IMG/VR virus record: IMGVR_UViG_3300036823_000006
Location: 1 to 25,042 of that record
DNA length: 25,042 nucleotides
Direction: 5' to 3' (one strand)
Origin: a virus
Below the pieces are notes generated by a model. The model ran no database searches and was not told the origin of the DNA. It saw nothing but the letters and a program-made list of their open reading frames with translations. Position numbers and translations under genes: made by a program. Shown here in pieces: positions 14,846 through 20,132 of this stretch. Every line of letters starts with the position of its first letter. Position 1 is the stretch's first letter.

Positions 14846-15031
14846 TTGTGCGCTTTTTTTTTGGAAAAGACTTCAAACTACGTCCAGGCGCGTTTTCCCT
14901 ATATATATTTATTTTTATTATTATTATAGAAGAGAAAGATGCACAAGTAGCACAAACACGAGTTGACCAGGGAAAACGTCCAGAATAAACTTCACCAAAA
15001 GTAGCACAATGCGCGGCTTTTAGTTGCACAA
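14846..15031. other. Candidate replication origin
   Basis: The 414-bp gap between the VRR-NUC and helicase genes includes 28 consecutive A/T bases (14901-14928). This tract and adjacent sequence are enclosed by a perfect 10-bp inverted repeat, CGTTTTCCCT at 14891-14900 and AGGGAAAACG at 14969-14978. CGTCCAG occurs at 14881-14887 and again at 14977-14983. The hexamer GCACAA occurs at 14941, 14950, 15004 and 15026, and inverted at 14846-14851. An A/T-rich unwinding tract with iteron-like repeats in the longest intergenic region of a replication block is what an origin looks like. A complex promoter is the alternative. Confidence 0.4.
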
Positions 15032-15045
15032 ATGTCCACTATGTC

Positions 15046-16197
15046 TTATACAGTTCCTGACATCTCTTTTAGGGCATATGTCTCATTGAACTTCCGTTTG
15101 CTAAAAAGCGCACGAAAAAGCGCACAGTCTATTGGGCTCTGAGACCGGAAAATGAAGTAATTCAGGTCTGTAAACGGAGTGTTCAGCCTGTCGATCCGTC
15201 CCATGGCTTGCTCGAGAACACGATATGAGTATGTCATTGACCAGAAAATCATCGAATCAGTGACTGTGCAATTCCATCCTTCTGCTCCTGCAGCGTACTG
15301 CACAAGGTAAATCCATTCGTCTCCTTCTGGAATCGGCTCGTGATTATGACCGTTCCATTCTGCTTTTGTTATCTCCAGTTTCCGTAGTATCTCAAGTTCA
15401 TAGTCGAAGTTGTAGAAGATGATCAGTTTCGGATGCGTTATCATCAGCGCCCTTACTTGATCGAGACGACTGGGATCACTATTCACCACTCTGCGCATGA
15501 GACTGAACAACTCTGCAATGCTCCGGACTGGCCGTTCCTCGAGATAGTTCCAGCGTCGTTTCCACACCACATCGAACAGAACCTTGTCATAATCCACGAA
15601 CATCTCAGTCTGGTGCCTGACTGTATGCCGTTTGTATGGCATCTCGACAAGTATGCCAAGCAGGTGATCAGCTAGCTTTCGTGTCCTGAGAATTCTCTCT
15701 ACTTTCGGGTACTTTGCAAACCTGCTGAACACGACATGCTCACGAACGAATTCCGTACGGTTCTTGTAGAAACCATTCGCTATGAACACCGGGATGTAGT
15801 CCAGCCACGTGTCTCCAGGTGTCGCACTGAGCAATATCCACTGATTCTTCTTCGTTATCTGGATGAACGCCTTGACCCAGATCCCTGACCCGACAACACG
15901 CTGCTCGTCAAAGATGAAGAATGCATTCCCGACATCCTCGTAATCTGTCAGGTTGTTCCACGAATCGACCACGATGTCAACACCGAACAACTTAGCTTCT
16001 TCCTGCCAGTCACCTGAGTCACGCTTCTTTGCAGTGGTGATCACGTACAAGGCTGTCCATGGTGCGAACTTAGAGTAGTACGCCAGGCCTGTCCGGGTCT
16101 TTCCTGTGCCAACACCACCTTTCAGTATCTTGCCATTGCTGAGAGCTTTTACTGCCTCTTCCTGATGAGGCATGAGTGACGGGTTAGTGAATGTCAC
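15046..16197 (-). CDS. SF2 (SNF2/DEAD-like) DNA helicase
   Basis: The 383-residue protein shows the superfamily 2 motifs in order: the Q-like LMPHQEEAV, motif I GGVGTGKT (27-34), motif II FDEQR (96-100), motif III LLSATPGDTW (122-131), motif V GAEGWNC (304-310) and motif VI QAMGRIDRL (330-338). The second RecA-like domain contains PKLIIFYNFDYELEIL, typical of small phage SNF2-like helicases. It should use ATP to move on or remodel duplex or branched DNA. The GTG at 16197 overlaps the stop of the upstream zinc-ribbon-like gene by four bases (GTGA). With the VRR-NUC and Cas4-like genes it makes a recombination/repair set. Confidence 0.9.
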   Translation of the reverse strand: MTFTNPSLMPHQEEAVKALSNGKILKGGVGTGKTRTGLAYYSKFAPWTALYVITTAKKRDSGDWQEEAKLFGVDIVVDSWNNLTDYEDVGNAFFIFDEQRVVGSGIWVKAFIQITKKNQWILLSATPGDTWLDYIPVFIANGFYKNRTEFVREHVVFSRFAKYPKVERILRTRKLADHLLGILVEMPYKRHTVRHQTEMFVDYDKVLFDVVWKRRWNYLEERPVRSIAELFSLMRRVVNSDPSRLDQVRALMITHPKLIIFYNFDYELEILRKLEITKAEWNGHNHEPIPEGDEWIYLVQYAAGAEGWNCTVTDSMIFWSMTYSYRVLEQAMGRIDRLNTPFTDLNYFIFRSQSPIDCALFRALFSKRKFNETYALKEMSGTV

Positions 16198-16325
16198 CTA
16201 TTTAGCCGCCTTCTACGTCGTTTCCCGCACATCCTGCAAATCCAGTTACCTAGCATTTTCCCAGACTTGTCATACTGAATCCAGGAGTGTATGCCACTTG
16301 GATAGAGTGATTTTGAGCAAGTCAT
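16194..16325 (-). CDS. Small zinc-ribbon-like basic protein
   Basis: I chose the ATG at 16325 because GAGAGG precedes it closely; the frame is open to 16397 but that start has no ribosome binding site. The 43-residue product begins MTCSKSLYPSGIHSWIQYDK and ends with WICRMCGKRRRRRLNR. The CxxC pair near the C-terminus, together with the N-terminal cysteine and a histidine, could bind zinc, and the five-arginine run suggests nucleic acid contact. It is translationally coupled to the SF2 helicase, so it may act as a helicase or nuclease accessory factor, by inference only. Confidence 0.6.
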   Translation of the reverse strand: MTCSKSLYPSGIHSWIQYDKSGKMLGNWICRMCGKRRRRRLNR

Positions 16326-16359
16326 CTTGCCTCTCAAAAAGATAGTCATGGATGAACAA

Positions 16360-16391
16360 GGACGGGGGGCCAATTTCTGACCACCCCGTCC
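16360..16391. other. GC-rich hairpin upstream of the zinc-ribbon-like gene
   Basis: GGACGGGG (16360-16367) pairs with CCCCGTCC (16384-16391), extended inward by two G-C pairs with one bulged base, around an 11-base loop. No T run follows on either strand. In the minus-strand transcript it sits just before the coupled zinc-ribbon/helicase genes and could affect RNA stability or partial termination. It resembles the G6/C6 hairpin at 10835-10875. Nothing else was recognised in 16326-16510. Confidence 0.45.
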
Positions 16392-16510
16392 AATCATTCA
16401 AAATTACTTTTACTTCCAGATCACTTCCAGATTACGCCGAACGTCTGCATGACTCTGCCCTCCGTTCGCCAGGGTAGTAGTGGATCGTGCCTGTCGTGAC
16501 TTTACGCCTG

Positions 16511-16717
16511 CTACGAGGCTGGTGCCGGCTCCGCGACGGCCGGCGAGTTGTCCTGAGCTGGCGTCGACTTCACGCCTTCGTCAGACTTACCGCGGCGCAT
16601 GTTGTGCCACACCATCTCGCCGAACCGCTTGACCTCGTCGAGGAAGCTCTCCACCGACGGGTGCTGGTCCGCGAGCGCCTCGAACTCCGACTTGGCGGCG
16701 TCGCTGATCTGGTCCAT
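16511..16717 (-). CDS. Small acidic protein, unknown function
   Basis: The ATG at 16717 follows AAGGAG by four bases and is preferred to an ATG at 16732 that precedes this site. The 68-residue product has an amphipathic helical N-terminal half (DQISDAAKSEFEALADQHPS, FLDEVKRFGEMVWHNM) followed by an Ala/Pro/Ser-rich tail. I do not recognise the family. The helical half could mediate oligomerisation. It lies in the operon of small accessory genes between the replication enzyme and the SF2 helicase. Confidence 0.6.
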   Translation of the reverse strand: MDQISDAAKSEFEALADQHPSVESFLDEVKRFGEMVWHNMRRGKSDEGVKSTPAQDNSPAVAEPAPAS

Positions 16718-16912
16718 CGTGCTCCTTGTCATGTTGCGCAGGCATCACTGTCCAGGACTTGTCCGGACCGCCCTGTCATGTGGCGGCGAAAGTGCCCTTC
16801 CGGCCAGATAGTATCCTGTTTTACTGCTTCACATTTTCGCCTTGTTTTATTTGGTGCACCCAGGACAAGGACCAGGTATAGTGCTAATTTCCGTAGCTCT
16901 TCCCTGGCACCT

Positions 16913-17053
16913 TCACGATATTGGCGTTCTGCCAGTCCGTGACAGCAGCCTGGGCAGCACCACATCCTGTGCCCGGAACACGACCACAGGCTCGTCCTCA
17001 CCGATACTGCCATTCTCCAGTGTGACACGCCCGTACTTCTTGTCAACTGCCAT
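16913..17053 (-). CDS. Small conserved phage protein, possibly frameshifted
   Basis: The ATG at 17053 follows AGGAG by nine bases. The 46-residue product contains YGRVTLENGSIGEDEPVVVF then RAQDVVLPRLL; the GEDEPVVVFRAQD pattern is one I associate with a family of small phage proteins, usually longer than this. The frame stops early at 16913. In the -1 frame the DNA reads AAQAAVTDWQNANIVKVPGK and ends at 16884, which looks like a plausible family C-terminus. So the gene may have a frameshift, an internal deletion or a recoding site, or it may simply be short. There is no canonical slippery heptamer at the junction. Function unknown. Confidence 0.55.
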   Translation of the reverse strand: MAVDKKYGRVTLENGSIGEDEPVVVFRAQDVVLPRLLSRTGRTPIS

Positions 17054-17065
17054 TGGAAGTTTCTC

Positions 17066-17638
17066 CTACTTGCGATACTGCTTGTTCATCGTCTCCGGCT
17101 CGAAGTTATCCATCAGCTCTTCGATGCGGTCGGCGTAGTTGGAAGAGAAGTCCTGCCTGAGACCGTGCAGGTAGCCCGCATGCAGCACGGCGCTGTTCTT
17201 TGCTTCCCACAGCTTGCGGAGCGACTCGGTCAGCTCAGGTCCGTACAGGCAGCTGTCCACCAGGAACTGGGCGAGCTGTGCGAACCGCATCGAGACGCCC
17301 TGCAGCTCTTCCGGCAGATGACCGTAAGCGAAATGACGCCCCATGTGCTGGATCGAGTAATGCATAGACGACGGCATGATCAGGCCGTTCGACAAGTCCT
17401 TCCTTACGCGAGCCTTCCGGTAGACGTTGACCTCATCGTCAGACGGATCTCGCACGTTCAAGTTAAGTGCACTCATCTGCTGCTGTTTCACCTGATCCTC
17501 CAGAGAGGGAAGCCACGATTCCCGGCTACTTCCGGTTTTCTCTTGCTCCATGTCGGGCATAGTTATTGATCCTCCTTTTGCTGCTTCAGCGAGCTTGTAC
17601 CAGACAAGAGCACCGGGATTTACTGCCGGGCCGGTCAT
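17066..17638 (-). CDS. Protein with possible Acb2/Tad1-like helical hairpin domain
   Basis: From the coupled ATG at 17638 (ATGA overlap) the product has 190 residues. An internal ATG at 17560, ten bases after GGAGG, would give 164 and may be the main start. The N-terminal half is polar and disordered-looking. Residues about 93-150 form a compact helical unit: HYSIQHMGRHFAYGHLPEEL, MRFAQLAQFLVDSC, then GPELTESLRKLWEAKNSAVL. Small actinophage proteins with the same RH..Y.HLP..L, LA, GPE.T..LRKL.EAK..AV pattern are, to my recollection, placed with the Acb2/Tad1 hairpin domain that sequesters cyclic nucleotides made by CBASS and Thoeris defence. That link is inference; the domain is common and its ligand here is unknown. 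Confidence 0.6.
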   Translation of the reverse strand: MTGPAVNPGALVWYKLAEAAKGGSITMPDMEQEKTGSSRESWLPSLEDQVKQQQMSALNLNVRDPSDDEVNVYRKARVRKDLSNGLIMPSSMHYSIQHMGRHFAYGHLPEELQGVSMRFAQLAQFLVDSCLYGPELTESLRKLWEAKNSAVLHAGYLHGLRQDFSSNYADRIEELMDNFEPETMNKQYRK

Positions 17639-17892
17639 GGCAAATTTCCCCCGGCGGGGTCGTCAGTCAGGGACATGAGATAGGCGTCGACCTCTGCGAT
17701 CTTTGCCCTGTATTTCCCTTCCTGCGCAGCTGCGTCCCATCCTGCAAGGTCATACTCGAGACCTGGCTCCCAGATGGCATGGATGAGCTCGCGACGAAAC
17801 TCAGCTGCCTGATAGAGAGTGAGAGACGTGACATCGACGTCAGCGAACGGGACGACTTCGCCGCCGGTGCTGTTAACACTGCGGTCAGCCAT
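17635..17892 (-). CDS. Small protein, unknown function
   Basis: The 85-residue acidic product contains TSLTLYQAAEFRRELIHAIW, EPGLEYDLAGWDAAAQEGKY and RAKIAEVDAYLMSLTDD, consistent with three helices and a disordered N-terminus. No motif gives a function. The ATG at 17892 overlaps the upstream stop by eight bases and its own stop overlaps the next ATG by four, so it is embedded in a tightly coupled operon. Confidence 0.65.
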   Translation of the reverse strand: MADRSVNSTGGEVVPFADVDVTSLTLYQAAEFRRELIHAIWEPGLEYDLAGWDAAAQEGKYRAKIAEVDAYLMSLTDDPAGGNLP

Positions 17893-18304
17893 CTGACTTC
17901 TTATCGATGAGATAATTTATCTCGGAATCCACGTCGCCGTGCCATCCTGCCGGCTTCTTAGTGATGTTCCTGGTGACTGGACTGTTCGGCGCGCTGTTTT
18001 TCGGACGGCAGTCACCGAGCCAGTGATACAGCTCTGCCAGTTTTAGCAACGTCTGTTCCTTGTGAACGTCTGGCTTGAACCGCCTGCTGATTTCTTTCCT
18101 GAGATAATTTATCTCGGAAGTCAGGTCGCCATATATACCATTCTCGTCTTTCCTGTTATGCTGTTCGAGAACTGTATTAACGACATTGACGACATCCTGT
18201 AGCCAAGATTCCCGGTTGTCTACTGGAACAACGAATGTCCAGATAGCGTTTACTTCAGGATTGGCTATAAGAGCCTCGCGAAGGTCCTCATCGAATGTAG
18301 CCAT
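17885..18304 (-). CDS. Small helical protein, paralogue of the 18288-18587 product
   Basis: The 139-residue product begins MATFDEDLREALIANPEVNA and continues VPVDNRESWLQDVVNVVNTV. This N-terminal 45 residues aligns with the next upstream gene product (MATNEELREALRAQTSVREAW, DDRERWLDDIVNTIQ), so the two are tandem paralogues. The remainder has an internal repeat, GDLTSEINYLRK and GDVDSEINYLID, encoded by identical 19-bp DNA segments. No catalytic motif is seen. The start overlaps the preceding gene by 17 bases. Function unknown. Confidence 0.68.
   Translation of the reverse strand: MATFDEDLREALIANPEVNAIWTFVVPVDNRESWLQDVVNVVNTVLEQHNRKDENGIYGDLTSEINYLRKEISRRFKPDVHKEQTLLKLAELYHWLGDCRPKNSAPNSPVTRNITKKPAGWHGDVDSEINYLIDKKSDG
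17909..18119. repeat. Two identical 19-bp repeats containing a palindrome
   Basis: The segments 17909-17927 and 18101-18119 are identical (GAGATAATTTATCTCGGAA). Each contains the perfect palindrome GAGATAA-T-TTATCTC with 7-bp arms. They lie 192 bp apart in the same frame of one gene and encode SEINYL twice. They could be the trace of an internal duplication or paired protein-binding sites; identity at synonymous positions argues that the DNA itself is conserved or the copy is recent. Confidence 0.75.
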
Positions 18305-18587
18305 CAGGCAGCACTCCTGCTCCCCTGAGTTGCTGGTAGATGTCGGTTGCCATCTTGCGGTTCAGCCCAGCCTTGTTCAGGACGAGCACCACACTGATGG
18401 CCGTCTCAAGCATCATGTCGACGTCCTGCCAGCGCTCGGCATCGTTGATCTCTATCGTTGCCTGGATAGTGTTGACGATGTCATCGAGCCAACGTTCCCG
18501 GTCGTCGCCTTTGACTCCGAATGCCCAGGCTTCCCGCACACTTGTCTGAGCACGCAGGGCCTCGCGGAGCTCTTCATTTGTAGCCAT
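18288..18587 (-). CDS. Small helical protein, tandem paralogue
   Basis: The ATG at 18587 follows GGAGGAATA and overlaps the stop of the SSB-like gene by one base; the frame extends further upstream but without such a site. The 99-residue product begins MATNEELREALRAQTSVREA, then DDRERWLDDIVNTIQATIEI, and ends RGAGVLPDGYIR. Its first half matches the following gene product, indicating duplication and divergence. No functional motif is visible. Location next to the SSB-like gene suggests an accessory replication or host-takeover role, unproven. Confidence 0.7.
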   Translation of the reverse strand: MATNEELREALRAQTSVREAWAFGVKGDDRERWLDDIVNTIQATIEINDAERWQDVDMMLETAISVVLVLNKAGLNRKMATDIYQQLRGAGVLPDGYIR

Positions 18588-19090
18588 TATTCCTCCGGTT
18601 CGTCGTGCGACATCACAGCGACAGCTGCAGAGTCTGGCACGTCGTAGTATTTCTTCTCGAGTTCGTCTTCGCGGATGGTTACATAGATGGATTTGAGGTA
18701 GGCTTTGACTCCTGTCCGGCCGTTCACCTCCCACTCGTATGGACGGACGATCATGTCGACGTTCTCGATCTCAGCCCAGTCCAGCAAGCTGACCATGCTC
18801 TCATCGAGTGACGTCTTTCCGCGACTGGTGATCAGCATGATCTTGGGAGGATTCTTGCCGAAGTGGACTGAGACTTCCAGTCTTGGCTGTGGCGGCTCGT
18901 CTTCCTCACGAGGCTGCAGGTACTTCACGTTCCAGCCGTCCTCGAGCATCAACACAGCTTCCTCATCCTGAAGCAGGACGTTGAAATTGCGCTGGCCTGC
19001 TGCGTTGAACCGTCCTTCTTCACCAGAGAAGTTACGAAACAGGATACGGCGATTCTCAAGGACGACTGGATTCAACCTGGCTGCAGGCAT
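18587..19090 (-). CDS. Single-stranded DNA-binding-like protein
   Basis: The 167-residue product has the layout of a phage protein family annotated as SSB-like: RRILFRNFSGEEGRFN, AAGQRNFNVLL, MLEDGWNVKYLQPREEDEPP, NPPKIMLITSRGKTSL, then ENVDMIVRPYEWEVNGRTGV and AYLKSIYVTI, ending in an acidic tail (SHDEPEE), as SSB proteins often do. It would coat single strands during replication. The ATG at 19090 is two bases from the upstream stop with only a weak ribosome binding site, so coupled translation is likely. It sits a few genes downstream of the helicase-primase-polymerase gene. The SSB role is family-based and not visible from a catalytic motif. Confidence 0.72.
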   Translation of the reverse strand: MPAARLNPVVLENRRILFRNFSGEEGRFNAAGQRNFNVLLQDEEAVLMLEDGWNVKYLQPREEDEPPQPRLEVSVHFGKNPPKIMLITSRGKTSLDESMVSLLDWAEIENVDMIVRPYEWEVNGRTGVKAYLKSIYVTIREDELEKKYYDVPDSAAVAVMSHDEPEE

Positions 19091-19091
19091 T

Positions 19092-19367
19092 TTACAAACC
19101 CATGTCCTCGAGGTACTGAGTCAGGTCGATGATGTAGCCTTCCTGCGCTGTGAGCATCGCCTGATTGTCCTTGTTGTGGATGTAATCACGCTGGGCCTTG
19201 ATGAACTGGCGCTGGCCGTACGCCAGCCTGGCCGCGGCATCCACCGGGTTCGGTACCCTGGGCGGGATACTGACGGGACTCTCATCGGGCTGAGCAGTCA
19301 GTGCGCTGACTGTCGTCGCCGGCTTCTTTTCCTGCACTGCTGCCTGCGCTTGCTCTTCGATTGGCAT
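19092..19367 (-). CDS. Small protein, unknown function
   Basis: The 91-residue product has a disordered Ala/Gln/Pro-rich N-terminal half and a helical C-terminal half with PVDAAARLAYGQRQFIKAQR and DYIHNKDNQAMLTAQEGYII, ending DLTQYLEDMGL. No motif assigns a function. The ATG at 19367 follows GAGAGG by about ten bases, and the stop lies immediately before the SSB-like gene. The two may be coupled. Confidence 0.62.
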   Translation of the reverse strand: MPIEEQAQAAVQEKKPATTVSALTAQPDESPVSIPPRVPNPVDAAARLAYGQRQFIKAQRDYIHNKDNQAMLTAQEGYIIDLTQYLEDMGL

Positions 19368-19408
19368 TTCGCTGTTACCTCTCTTGTTGCGGGTTTACCG
19401 TGAAGTGA

Positions 19409-19723
19409 TTAATCGTTGTGGATGCCGAAGATGTTGTTGATCAGGCGCTGTTCTTTCTCCATGTCGATGCCGTCAGCGATCATCTTGATTTCCATCTCAG
19501 GCAGCCGTTCCAGAAGCTCCTTGTCAGAGATCACCGTATCCGGAAACGCCAGGCGCTGCAGCGAAGTACTAGCGATGACATAGTCAGCCAAGGCGGAATT
19601 GAGATCACCATGAACTGTCCACTTAATCACGCTTCCATCGACGCGGCCTTCGCCGATAACAAACCGCTTCCCATTCTGGTCATAGAACACCAGCGGGATT
19701 ATCCTGATCTCTTTACCGCCCAT
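19409..19723 (-). CDS. Small alpha/beta protein, unknown function
   Basis: The 104-residue product starts at an ATG after AAAGGAAAA. Its N-terminal half looks like beta strands (EIRIIPLVFYDQNGKRFVIG, GRVDGSVIKWTVHG), followed by helices (LNSALADYVIASTSLQRLAF, KELLERLPEMEIKMIADGID). It is not recognised as a named family. It belongs to the run of small genes after the replication polyprotein. Confidence 0.62.
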   Translation of the reverse strand: MGGKEIRIIPLVFYDQNGKRFVIGEGRVDGSVIKWTVHGDLNSALADYVIASTSLQRLAFPDTVISDKELLERLPEMEIKMIADGIDMEKEQRLINNIFGIHND

Positions 19724-19735
19724 GAGTTTTCCTTT

Positions 19736-19975
19736 CTAGGACAAGCCGCTGTCTTCCAGCTTGTGTTCCGGCAACAGCATTACCCTGATCTGCAGGTACT
19801 CATTTTTCTCGTGAAGCCCGATATGAGCTCGTACCTGATTTGCCCGAAACATCGATATCTGGTGATCATTGAGGGAACAGTTAATACACCAGGCTTCGCC
19901 CATCGGCGGTTGCACATCGATGCGCTTAGCGAGTGCCATCCGGAAACGCAACCAGAGCGAAGTGACAGTAGCCAT
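19736..19975 (-). CDS. Putative zinc-binding small protein (CxxC...HxxxH)
   Basis: The ATG at 19975 follows a strong AAAGGAGG site. The 79-residue product contains WCINCSLNDHQISMFRANQV followed by RAHIGLHEK: a CxxC pair and an HxxxH pair about 18 residues later, the spacing expected for a C2H2-type zinc site. The remainder is beta-rich (LQIRVMLLPEHKL). It could bind DNA or a protein partner; the target is unknown. It lies directly after the K/E-rich peptide gene. Confidence 0.65.
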   Translation of the reverse strand: MATVTSLWLRFRMALAKRIDVQPPMGEAWCINCSLNDHQISMFRANQVRAHIGLHEKNEYLQIRVMLLPEHKLEDSGLS

Positions 19976-19985
19976 GAATCCTCCT

Positions 19986-20132
19986 TTACTTTTTCTTCTT
20001 GCCTTCTTGTTTCTCGATCTTGCGCTGGATCTTCTTGAGATCCTCTTCTTCCTTCTTTTTTGATATGATTCCGGTTTGCTTGATTGCCTCTTTCTTCAGC
20101 TCTTCTTTAAGCTTTTCCTCTTCGTCACTCAC
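19986..20132 (-). CDS. 48-residue Lys/Glu-rich coiled-coil peptide
   Basis: The GTG at 20132 overlaps the stop of the polymerase fusion gene by four bases (GTGA) and follows AGGAGCGGAG. The product reads SDEEEKLKEELKKEAIKQTG then IISKKKEEEDLKKIQRKIEK and ends GKKKK, almost entirely Lys, Glu, Asp and hydrophobic residues in heptad-like spacing. Its coupling to the replication enzyme suggests it may be an accessory peptide of that protein, by inference. The intact reading frame, coupled start and following Shine-Dalgarno sequence of the next gene support it as real. Confidence 0.65.
   Translation of the reverse strand: MSDEEEKLKEELKKEAIKQTGIISKKKEEEDLKKIQRKIEKQEGKKKK

Noticed and set aside
14837-14862. 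Terminator-like GCGC-TTGT-GCGC followed by nine T residues, plus strand
   Set aside because: The stem is only four base pairs, and no plus-strand gene lies upstream to need it. It may act only as part of the repeat-rich region.
14775-15029. Minus-strand frame of 84 codons in the origin-like region
   Set aside because: It crosses the A/T tract and the repeats, gives an IIIIKI low-complexity segment and has no ribosome binding site or family resemblance.
16421-16450. Nine-codon minus-strand reading frame (MQTFGVIWK) after a good GGAGGG site, upstream of the zinc-ribbon-like gene
   Set aside because: It could be a leader peptide, but so short a frame cannot be supported without conservation or expression data.
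16729-17046. 105-codon minus-strand frame with several Cys residues
   Set aside because: It overlaps the better-supported 16913-17053 gene in another frame and includes no motif; the cysteine pattern comes from TGC/TGT-rich DNA.
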